Below are positions 1 through 6,265 of a stretch of 11,967 nucleotides of DNA, piece after piece; position 1 is the stretch's first letter, and every line of letters starts with the position of its first letter. The DNA is taken from positions 1 to 11,967 of the forward strand of contig JAJXWG010000031.1 of the NCBI GenBank assembly GCA_021781695.1, given 5' to 3'. The DNA comes from Pseudomonadota bacterium (GTDB lineage Bacteria; Pseudomonadota; Gammaproteobacteria; Burkholderiales; Gallionellaceae). The translations under genes and the position numbers were made by a program. The notes below the pieces were generated by a model. That model had not been told where the DNA came from and ran no database searches. It worked only from the letters and a program-made list of their open reading frames with translations.

Positions 1-1
1 G

Positions 2-1540
2 GACATCGAGGCCACCGCGCTCAACACCAACCTCGAAGCAGCCGAAGAAATTGCGCGCCAGATGCGCTTGCGGGATCTGGGCGGCCTGATCGTGATCGAC
101 TTCATCGACATGGAGAACAGCAAGAACCAGCGCGATGTGGAGAACCGCCTGCGCGACTCGCTGCGTTTTGACCGCGCCCGCGTGCAGACGGCCAAAATTT
201 CGCGATTCGGCCTCTTGGAATTATCTCGCCAGCGCCTGCAGCCTTCCCTGGGAGAGAGCAACTACATCACCTGCCCGCGCTGCAACGGCATCGGCCACAT
301 ACGCGGCACCGAGTCTTCCGCGCTGCACATCCTGCGCATCATCCAGGAAGAGGCGATGAAGGACAGCAGCGCTGCAATACACGCGCAAGTGCCCGTCGAT
401 GTCGCGACATTCCTGCTCAATGAAAAACGCGCCGACCTGCACCGCATCGAGTCTCGCCTTAAGGTACCGATCACGCTGATACCGAATCCTCATCTGGAAA
501 CACCAAGCTACAGCATCAATCGCCTGCGTCAGGATGACTTGAGCAGCGAGACTGCGCAACCCAGCTATACCATGGTGGAAAAACCCGAGCAAGAGAAGAG
601 CACACAGGAACCCGCCAAGGGTGTGCGCACCGTTGCAGCGGTCAAGGGCATCACGCCCCTGGCGCCCGCACCGATGAAAACCGAACAGCCAGCCAAGGCG
701 CCCGGACTGATGGGCTGGCTCAAATCGCTGTTTGCCAGCGAGCCTGTCAAGGAAACGCCTGCTGCAAACACCCCTCAGCACCCTGAACGCGCCGAGCGCA
801 GCGAAGGCAGGAAACGTCGGGACAGAAACGACAGGCCTGAGCGCAACGTCAGAGCGGAGCGCCCTCAGTCCGTTGAGAAGCCGGCCGAAAAACCCGCAGA
901 AGCAAGACAGCCAAAACCGCCGCGTCCGCCCAAAAAGCCGGTTGAGCCTCGCATCGCTGAGGAAAAACCCGTAATCGAAAAGACCGCGAACGGCGAGGCC
1001 GAATCCGAGAAGACCGAGAAGAGCCGTCGCCGCGGGCGTCGCGGCGGGCGCCGCGAGCGCGAGAAGCGCGAGTCGGGCTCGGAAGTCGCAGCGATGGAAA
1101 CGACGCAGGAAACCACAGTCAGGTTGCAGCCAACGGAATACATCGCGATGCCCACCAATCTGCCTGCTCCAGCAGCCAAGCCTGCGGCAGTTGCAGAGCC
1201 TGCGGCAGTTGCAGAGCCTGCGGCAGTTGCAGAGCCTGCGGCAGTTGCAGAGCCTGCGGCAGTTGCAGAGCCTGCGGCAGTTGCAGAGCCAGTGGCAGTT
1301 GCAGAACCTAGGGCAGTTGCAGAACCTAGGGCAGTGAGGCCTGTTGCCGCACCCGCCATGCAGGCTCAGCTCGAAATCGAAGGCCTGTTGCAGATTGAAA
1401 CCGCACCCGAGAAAATCGCGATCGTACTCGACAATCCGCCCAAGTCCCAGCCGGTCAACCGCCGGCGTGCGCGACAGCTCGAGGTGTATGTCGAGAACGA
1501 ACCGCTGGTGCAGATCGAAACCCAGCGCCCTCAGGCATAG
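2..1540 (+). CDS. rne: Ribonuclease E, C-terminal part (5' truncated by window edge)
   Basis: Endoribonuclease that starts mRNA decay and processes rRNA/tRNA precursors; it scaffolds the degradosome at the inner membrane. The reading frame is open from base 2, and the 512 residues seen match E. coli RNase E from about residue 314. The catalytic Asp equivalent to D346 is in VIDFID (codon at 98-100); its partner DIN motif lies just outside the window. The Zn-link cysteines are in CPRC (C91 and C94 of the visible part, matching C404/C407). After the catalytic core comes PGLMGWLKSLFASE (from base 701), which resembles the membrane-targeting helix PGLLSRFFGALKALF of E. coli. Then follow two Arg-rich RNA-binding stretches (about 780-870 and 1020-1075), a hexapeptide repeat block and a conserved-looking end. 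The tail looks disordered, as is usual in the family. Identification is from sequence; degradosome partners cannot be read from it. Confidence 0.97.
   Translation, partial: DIEATALNTNLEAAEEIARQMRLRDLGGLIVIDFIDMENSKNQRDVENRLRDSLRFDRARVQTAKISRFGLLELSRQRLQPSLGESNYITCPRCNGIGHIRGTESSALHILRIIQEEAMKDSSAAIHAQVPVDVATFLLNEKRADLHRIESRLKVPITLIPNPHLETPSYSINRLRQDDLSSETAQPSYTMVEKPEQEKSTQEPAKGVRTVAAVKGITPLAPAPMKTEQPAKAPGLMGWLKSLFASEPVKETPAANTPQHPERAERSEGRKRRDRNDRPERNVRAERPQSVEKPAEKPAEARQPKPPRPPKKPVEPRIAEEKPVIEKTANGEAESEKTEKSRRRGRRGGRREREKRESGSEVAAMETTQETTVRLQPTEYIAMPTNLPAPAAKPAAVAEPAAVAEPAAVAEPAAVAEPAAVAEPAAVAEPVAVAEPRAVAEPRAVRPVAAPAMQAQLEIEGLLQIETAPEKIAIVLDNPPKSQPVNRRRARQLEVYVENEPLVQIETQRPQA
1181..1334 (+). 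repeat. 18-bp in-frame tandem repeat in rne (PAAVAE hexapeptides)
   Basis: The unit CCTGCGGCAGTTGCAGAG occurs six times without a mismatch (1181-1288). Two diverged copies follow (1289-1324, encoding PVAVAE and PRAVAE), then a broken copy encoding PRAV. The frame is kept, so copy-number change would lengthen or shorten the disordered RNase E tail without a frameshift. The identity of the six left copies suggests recent expansion, while the diverged copies sit on the right edge. Confidence 0.97.
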
Positions 1541-1552
1541 TTCTGCCGCTCC

Positions 1553-1586
1553 AAAAAAACCGCACGACTTGTCGTGCGGTTTTTTT
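1553..1586. terminator. Bidirectional rho-independent terminator between rne and the phosphatase gene
   Basis: Seven A (1553-1559), a perfect 9-bp inverted repeat CCGCACGAC/GTCGTGCGG (1560-1568 and 1571-1579) around TT, then seven T (1580-1586). It works on either strand: 13 nt after the rne stop, and at the very end of the converging phosphatase gene, whose stop codon (1585-1587) begins within the T tract. Confidence 0.93.
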
Positions 1587-2076
1587 ATGCAGAGAGCTCA
1601 AGCGTGAGTCGTATATGCTGCAGCAACCCCTGCGCTGCATCTTCCACCATGTCCAGCACCCGCTCGAAACCCTCTTCACCGCCGTAATACGGGTCAGGCA
1701 CTTCGCGCTCCCTGTGATGCCGCGCATAATCGAGAAACAGCCCGGGATTTTTTTTGCAGCCGCGCGGCGCCAGGTACCGCAATATCGCAAGATTTGCGCA
1801 GTCCATCGCCAGCACATAGTCGAAGTTTTCCAAGTCCTCGCGCACCACCTGCCGTCCGCGCAGCCTGCTCATATCATAGCCGCGCTGCGCTGCGGCCTGC
1901 TGGGAACGCAAATCCGGCGCATGGCCGATGTGGTAGTCATGCGTCCCCGCCGAATCGATAAGGATGGATTCGGACAGTCCCGCATTTTCTACATAATGGC
2001 GGAATACCGCCTCGGCTGTGGGAGATCGGCAGATGTTGCCCATGCACACGAAGAGCACTTTAACTTTTGATTTCAT
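1585..2076 (-). CDS. Low-molecular-weight protein tyrosine phosphatase
   Basis: Cytoplasmic phosphatase of the LMW-PTP family, 163 aa, near the family's usual 150-160. The P-loop CX5RS is at residues 11-18 (CMGNICRS), with Cys11 as nucleophile and Arg17 binding phosphate. The general acid Asp128 sits in the typical late loop PDPYYGG. DSAGTHDYHIGHAPD (41-55) is the family's conserved segment after the P-loop. I chose the ATG at 2074-2076 because the P-loop then lies at the usual distance from the N terminus; upstream in-frame codons have no family resemblance. No clear Shine-Dalgarno is visible. No tyrosine kinase or exopolysaccharide genes are in view, so its substrate is unknown; it could equally be a small-molecule or arginine-phosphate phosphatase of the same fold. 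It lies downstream of pfp on the same strand, but the pfp terminator separates them. Confidence 0.93.
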   Translation of the reverse strand: MKSKVKVLFVCMGNICRSPTAEAVFRHYVENAGLSESILIDSAGTHDYHIGHAPDLRSQQAAAQRGYDMSRLRGRQVVREDLENFDYVLAMDCANLAILRYLAPRGCKKNPGLFLDYARHHREREVPDPYYGGEEGFERVLDMVEDAAQGLLQHIRLTLELSA

Positions 2077-2177
2077 GACATCAGATGCGGAGATTATGAG
2101 CGGATGGTACGAAAATCCGTTTGAACAATATCGGAAAGCGGGCCGGAAGAATTCTACTCCATAATATCGCGAAAATG

Positions 2178-2209
2178 GGCAGAAAACCGGCTCAAGCCGG
2201 TTTTCTGCC
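2178..2209 (-). terminator. Terminator hairpin downstream of pfp
   Basis: A perfect 14-bp inverted repeat, GGCAGAAAACCGGC (2178-2191) and GCCGGTTTTCTGCC (2196-2209), closes a 4-nt loop. It begins 4 nt after the pfp stop codon. Read on the minus strand, the GC core is followed by TTTT inside the stem and the outer arm. It should end pfp transcription or protect the mRNA 3' end, and it separates pfp from the phosphatase gene. Confidence 0.8.
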
Positions 2210-2213
2210 AGCC

Positions 2214-3401
2214 TTACAGCCTGCCTATCACAGGCAGATCGCCCACCAACGGTGCAATATATTCTACCCACGCTGCCGTCACATCGTTGCCAGCAGCATT
2301 GATATATTCATTCTTCATGTGGGTTGCCTCCTTTGCCACCGAGGACAGCGGCGTGATGAAGCATTCGCTGGCATAAGGCCTGCTTGACAGGCGTCTGATC
2401 GAAACCGAGCCCGGCGCGCCTGTGGTGGCCGCGTGATTCACCGCATACCCGCCCACTTCGCGCGCTTCCTTTGCATCGACCGCCGAGATGATGGTCGGAA
2501 ACGAGCGCTGAAGATAGCCGAAGGTGTCGGCACGCACGCGCACCTTCTGTCCAGGAAATGCCTCCTTGACCAACGCTGCCAGCGTATCGCCCAAAGCACC
2601 GCTGCCGGACAACTGGATATTGCCGTGCGAGTCGCGCTCGCCGGAAGTCGAGATCGGGTTGCCTTCCTTGTCGGTGATGCCTTCGGAAACGGCGATCACG
2701 CAGCGGCCATATTTTGCCATCGCATCACGCACGTCCTGCTGGAAGGATGCCACGTTGAATACACGCTCGGGCAGATAGATAAGGTGCGGGCCGTCACCTT
2801 CCGTCTGGCGTGCAAGGGCCGAGGCCGCAGTCAAAAAACCCGCGCTGCGCCCCATCACCACATTGATCTTGATGCCGGACAATGCATAATTGTCACGGTC
2901 ATCGCCCATGAAGGCGAGTGCTACGAAGCGCGCGGCGGATGCAAAACCAGGACAGTGGTCCGTCACCTTGAGATCGTTGTCTATGGTCTTGGGAATGTGC
3001 ACGGTGCAGAAATCGTAATTGGCGTCTTTTGCCATCTCGGCGATGATGTGGGCAGTCTCTGCAGAATCGTTGCCGCCGATATAAAAGAAAAAACGCACAT
3101 CGTTTTTCCTGAACACCTCGAAAACCTTTTCGCATTCCGCGCGACCGGGCTTCAGGCGCACCGAACCCAAGGCTGCTGCAGGCGTGTTTGCAACCAACTC
3201 GAGCTGTTCCGGACTTTGCTTTGAAAGATCGATGAAGTCCTCCTTCATGATGCCCGCTATGCCATGGCGCGCTCCCAAGATGCCGGTAATGTTGGCCTGC
3301 TTGCGTGCGGCCAGTATGGCGCCGACAAGCGATTGATTGATGACGGCTGTCGGGCCGCCCGATTGTCCAATGACCATTTTACCGACAAGTTGTGTTGCCA
3401 T
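2214..3401 (-). CDS. pfp: 6-phosphofructokinase, probably pyrophosphate-dependent
   Basis: PfkA-superfamily enzyme, 395 aa, phosphorylating fructose 6-phosphate to fructose 1,6-bisphosphate; the PPi-using forms are reversible. Visible motifs: glycine-rich GQSGGPTAVIN (12-22), IGGND (108-112), PKTIDND (137-143) with catalytic Asp141, MGRSAG (183-188) and LPE (210-212) for sugar-phosphate binding. ATP enzymes have GGDG and GTIDND. Here an Asp replaces the Gly (D112) and a Lys precedes TIDND (K138), the combination known to favour PPi over ATP. The first acidic residue of the usual PPi motif GGDD is Asn (N111), as I recall from one PFK subfamily with IGGNDS. The start at 3401 has a strong AAAGGAGA Shine-Dalgarno (3409-3416). 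The gene is divergent from ppa, which destroys PPi. PPi specificity is inferred from motifs, not proven. Confidence 0.92.
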   Translation of the reverse strand: MATQLVGKMVIGQSGGPTAVINQSLVGAILAARKQANITGILGARHGIAGIMKEDFIDLSKQSPEQLELVANTPAAALGSVRLKPGRAECEKVFEVFRKNDVRFFFYIGGNDSAETAHIIAEMAKDANYDFCTVHIPKTIDNDLKVTDHCPGFASAARFVALAFMGDDRDNYALSGIKINVVMGRSAGFLTAASALARQTEGDGPHLIYLPERVFNVASFQQDVRDAMAKYGRCVIAVSEGITDKEGNPISTSGERDSHGNIQLSGSGALGDTLAALVKEAFPGQKVRVRADTFGYLQRSFPTIISAVDAKEAREVGGYAVNHAATTGAPGSVSIRRLSSRPYASECFITPLSSVAKEATHMKNEYINAAGNDVTAAWVEYIAPLVGDLPVIGRL

Positions 3402-3515
3402 AGCTTCATCTCCTTTAAGTGTAAGTTACAAAATTTTAACTGCACAGGGTTCAGCGACAGCGCACAGCATCGCTTATAATTGCGCAACTTTCAACTTTAA
3501 TTTCAGGAAAACACC
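3402..3515. promoter_or_regulatory. Divergent control region between pfp and ppa
   Basis: These 114 bp must hold both promoters. For ppa there is a consensus -10 TATAAT (3475-3480) with only a weak -35 candidate (TTCAGC, 3450-3455, spacer 19). For pfp a possible -10 is TAAAAT on the minus strand (complement of 3433-3438) with no good -35. Each gene has a Shine-Dalgarno: AGGA at 3505-3508 for ppa and AAAGGAGA for pfp. I see no clear operator. Confidence 0.6.
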
Positions 3516-4055
3516 ATGAGTCTGTTAAACGTCCGCCCCGGTGACAATCTGCCGCATGAATGCAATGTCATCATCGAAATCCCCAAAGATGCCGACCCCG
3601 TCAAGTACGAGGTGGACAAGGCCAGCGGTGTGCTGGTGGTAGATCGCTTCATCGGTTCGCTGATGCGTTATCCCTGCAACTACGGCTTCATTCCCGAGAC
3701 CATGGCAGACGACGGCGATCCGGTAGACGTGCTGGTCATCACCCCCTTCCCCATCGTGCACGGCGCAATCATCCCGTGCCGCCCGGTCGGCATGCTGAAC
3801 ATGTCCGACGAAGGCGGGGAGGATGCCAAGATCATCGCTGTGCCGACAGACAAACTCACCCCGCTCTATCACGAGATCAGGACCTATCAGGACCTACCCA
3901 ATATCACGCTGGAACAGATCAAGCATTTCTTTGAACTGTACAAGGCGCTGGAACCGGGCAAGTGGGTCAAGATCAACGGCTGGGCGGGCATCGAGGCCGC
4001 TCATGCTGAAATCATGAACGGCCTAGAGGCATTCAAGAACTCGGCAAAGAAATGA
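3516..4055 (+). CDS. ppa: Inorganic pyrophosphatase, family I
   Basis: Soluble Mg-dependent enzyme that hydrolyses PPi to two phosphates and so drives biosynthetic reactions. At 179 aa it fits the bacterial family I length (E. coli 176). Nearly all active-site residues of the E. coli enzyme are found with an offset of +1: E21, K30, E32, R44, Y56, the metal-binding D66-x-D68-x-x-D71 in DDGDPVDVLV, D98, D103, K105, and Y142-K143. Its stop overlaps the folD start by 4 nt (ATGA at 4052-4055), so the two are translationally coupled. It is transcribed away from pfp, a probable PPi user, so its expression could affect PPi supply for glycolysis; that is inference. Confidence 0.98.
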   Translation: MSLLNVRPGDNLPHECNVIIEIPKDADPVKYEVDKASGVLVVDRFIGSLMRYPCNYGFIPETMADDGDPVDVLVITPFPIVHGAIIPCRPVGMLNMSDEGGEDAKIIAVPTDKLTPLYHEIRTYQDLPNITLEQIKHFFELYKALEPGKWVKINGWAGIEAAHAEIMNGLEAFKNSAKK

Positions 4056-4912
4056 CAGCGCAGATCATAGACGGAAAGGCCATCGCCCAAGAGGTCAGAC
4101 TGGAATGGAAAGTGCGCGCGGACAGGCTGATAGCGCGCGGCATAACGCCCGGCATGGCAGTCATCATCGTGGGCAACGACCCGGCATCCAAGGTGTATGT
4201 CGCCAACAAGGTAAAGGCCTGCGCGGAACTGGGGCTCTACTCCATCCACATCGAGCTGCCAGAGAATGCAACTGAAGCCGAACTGCTTGCAGAAATCGAA
4301 ACCCTGAACCGTGACCCCAGGATACACGGCATACTGGTGCAGCTGCCGCTGCCAAAACATCTTGACGCGCACAGGGTGATCGAGGCGATCAATCCCGACA
4401 AGGACGTGGACGGCTTCCACGAAAAGAATGTCGGCGCGCTGGTCACCGGCGAGACGCCCTTCCCATCCTGCACGCCCTATGGCGTGATGGTGATGCTGGA
4501 AAAAACTGGCGTCCAGATCGAAGGTAAGCACGCCGTGGTCGTGGGCCGCAGCAACATCGTCGGAAAGCCGATGGCGCTGCTCCTGCTGCACAAGAACGCC
4601 ACAGTGACCATCTGCACCTCGAAGACCGTCGATCTTGCCAGGCACACGAGGGATGCCGACATCCTGGTGGCGGCGGTGGGCAAACCCAACTTCATCACCA
4701 AAGACATGGTCAAACCCGGCGCTGTCGTGATCGATGTGGGCATCAACAGAAACAGCGAGGGAAAGCTGGTGGGCGACGTGGATTTTGCAAATGTGAAGGA
4801 AGTGGCGGGCTATATCACGCCTGTTCCGGGCGGCGTGGGTCCGATGACCATCACGATGCTGATCGCCAACACGGTGAGGGCCGCGGAACGCTTGTCCGGT
4901 CTGAATAAATAA
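4052..4912 (+). CDS. folD: Bifunctional methylenetetrahydrofolate dehydrogenase / methenyltetrahydrofolate cyclohydrolase
   Basis: Cytoplasmic enzyme interconverting 5,10-methylene-THF and 10-formyl-THF using NADP, feeding purine and formyl-Met synthesis. At 286 aa it matches the family (E. coli 288). Catalytic residues are in SKVYVANKVKAC: Tyr49 and Lys53 (E. coli Y50/K54). Gln97 in ILVQLPLP and Asp120 in KDVDGFH follow with the same -1 offset. The nucleotide-binding loop GRSNIVGKP is at 165-173, and the C-terminal signature PGGVGPMT at 259-266. The start is the ATG of the ATGA overlap with the ppa stop. No separate promoter is evident, so it is probably co-transcribed with ppa. Confidence 0.98.
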   Translation: MTAQIIDGKAIAQEVRLEWKVRADRLIARGITPGMAVIIVGNDPASKVYVANKVKACAELGLYSIHIELPENATEAELLAEIETLNRDPRIHGILVQLPLPKHLDAHRVIEAINPDKDVDGFHEKNVGALVTGETPFPSCTPYGVMVMLEKTGVQIEGKHAVVVGRSNIVGKPMALLLLHKNATVTICTSKTVDLARHTRDADILVAAVGKPNFITKDMVKPGAVVIDVGINRNSEGKLVGDVDFANVKEVAGYITPVPGGVGPMTITMLIANTVRAAERLSGLNK

Positions 4913-4933
4913 CATTCAAAAATTTCAAACAGC

Positions 4934-6130
4934 ATGATCCGACAGTATCACCCGAAAAGAAGATGGGTACAGCTTGCCACGCTGTTTCTGATTGCGCTGA
5001 TCCCGGCCACAGGCTTGCTGCGCATCGACCTGGCTTCGGCAAGTTTTTCCATCCTGGGCCACCAGGTCTGGTGGTCCAGCTTTTCCCTGATCACAGGCCT
5101 TGCGCTGATCATTGCAACCGCACCCGTGCTCACCTATATGACCATAGGCACGCTCTGGTGCGGATGGGCGTGCCCGCAAAATCTGCTTTCTGAATGGGCT
5201 GATAACCTGACGCACAAGCTGCTTGGCAAGCGCGCAAGCGTGGAAGTGGACGGCAAAGGGTTGATCGTTGCGGCAACAAAAAACAAATTCCTGAACTGGG
5301 CCATGCTGGGCGCGAGTTTTCTGGCGGTATCCCTGGTGCTTGCGCTGATTCCGTTCCTGTTTTTCTACACGCCCAAAGAGACCTGGGAAATCATCACGCT
5401 TATCAATCCCGAAAAGCTATCGCCTTTCATCATATATCTGTTTTCCGTGTTTCTGATTTTCATCGACATTGCCGTCGTGCGCTATTTCTTCTGCGACTAT
5501 GCGTGCTTCTACCGCATGGGACAGAGGATGTTCGGCACCAAGGATGCGCTGCATGTGACTTACGACTCCGCACGAAAAGCAGATTGCGCAAAATGCAATT
5601 ACTGCGCGACAGTGTGCATCACAAAAATCCAGCCCACAAGCATTGCGCCCCACGACATCTGCATCAACTGCGGCGAATGCATAGACGCATGCAACCGCCT
5701 ACACCATAAATCCGGCACTGCCGGCCTGCTAGATTTCAAGCTGAACACCGAATCCACAAGTTGGTACATGAAAACCATGGCCGTTCTGGGCCAAGCCAAC
5801 CGGCTCGTCGTGATAATCCTTCTGGCAGGGTTAGTCATGACCGCATGGGGCATTGCGACGCAGCCCAAGCCCGAAGAAAAAATACCGCTTGCCGTGCTGC
5901 AAAAAGCGCACGAAATTGCACAAATCTGCAGCGCACAATGCACGCAGCAGGAAGCTGCCTGCAAGAACCGAAATCTGGAAGGCTGCTATCGCGCAGCCGC
6001 CTGCCGCTGCGAATGCACCCTGCAGCATGATCCCGCCAACAGCAGCGAATTGAAGCAGTGCGTCGCAAGAAATCTTGAACATGCCGAGGCAGAACACAGG
6101 AAGGCTGCCGGCACGGGAACGCGCCCGTAA
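4934..6130 (+). CDS. Membrane polyferredoxin of the CcoG/RdxA/FixG type with a Cys-rich C-terminal tail
   Basis: A 398-aa integral membrane iron-sulfur protein. Membrane segments lie at about 11-30, 48-68, 120-145, 163-182 and 288-306. The CcoG hallmarks are present: WCGWACPQ (75-82) and FFCDYACFYRMGQ (185-197), each a CX3C pair, then two [4Fe-4S] ligand sets CX2CX2CX3C at C218/221/224/228 and C243/246/249/253. CcoG reduces copper for cbb3 oxidase assembly; NapH-like relatives pass electrons to reductases. The proline after the fourth Cys, common in ferredoxin motifs (CP), is missing in both sets. After the last membrane segment, the Ig-like periplasmic domain of CcoG is replaced by about 92 residues with eight Cys (332, 336, 343, 351, 357, 359, 361, 376). 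With the clusters cytoplasmic, this tail would be periplasmic. The start follows folD by 21 nt with no clear Shine-Dalgarno. No cbb3 genes are in view, so the partner is unknown. Confidence 0.85.
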   Translation: MIRQYHPKRRWVQLATLFLIALIPATGLLRIDLASASFSILGHQVWWSSFSLITGLALIIATAPVLTYMTIGTLWCGWACPQNLLSEWADNLTHKLLGKRASVEVDGKGLIVAATKNKFLNWAMLGASFLAVSLVLALIPFLFFYTPKETWEIITLINPEKLSPFIIYLFSVFLIFIDIAVVRYFFCDYACFYRMGQRMFGTKDALHVTYDSARKADCAKCNYCATVCITKIQPTSIAPHDICINCGECIDACNRLHHKSGTAGLLDFKLNTESTSWYMKTMAVLGQANRLVVIILLAGLVMTAWGIATQPKPEEKIPLAVLQKAHEIAQICSAQCTQQEAACKNRNLEGCYRAAACRCECTLQHDPANSSELKQCVARNLEHAEAEHRKAAGTGTRP

Positions 6131-6265
6131 TCTTCAATACAATTGCCGATATCCGCATTCCCGTTTACCATGGCGTAATCGTCCGCAAGGAGTTCAAGAA
6201 TTCGCTTGTTCTCCGACGGATTCCCGGACACCTAGCCGCTCTGACCTTTCTTGCAACGGTTAACC
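6131..6265 (+). promoter_or_regulatory. Gap with a possible promoter for the c-di-GMP gene
   Basis: This 135-bp gap has no terminator hairpin that I can find after the polyferredoxin gene. A weak sigma-70-like pair, TTGCCG (6143-6148) and TACCAT (6166-6171) with a 17-bp spacer, matches the consensus at 4 of 6 positions in each box. Read-through from the ppa-folD run is equally possible. Confidence 0.3.

Noticed and set aside
1181..1334. CRISPR-like array
   Set aside because: The units are head-to-tail without spacers and in frame within rne; this is a coding tandem repeat.
865..1359. Minus-strand frame encoding Ala/Gly/Ser/Thr repeats across the rne repeat block
   Set aside because: The repetitive product (ATAAGS units) is only the complement of the PAAVAE repeat in rne.
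2433..3224. 263-codon open frame on the plus strand across pfp
   Set aside because: Antisense to a well supported phosphofructokinase gene; the product has no recognisable domain, and it arises from codon bias.
4001..4915. 304-codon open frame on the minus strand across folD
   Set aside because: It is longer than folD itself but lies wholly antisense to a clear folD with all catalytic residues; its His-rich, low-complexity product resembles no family and there is no ribosome binding site.
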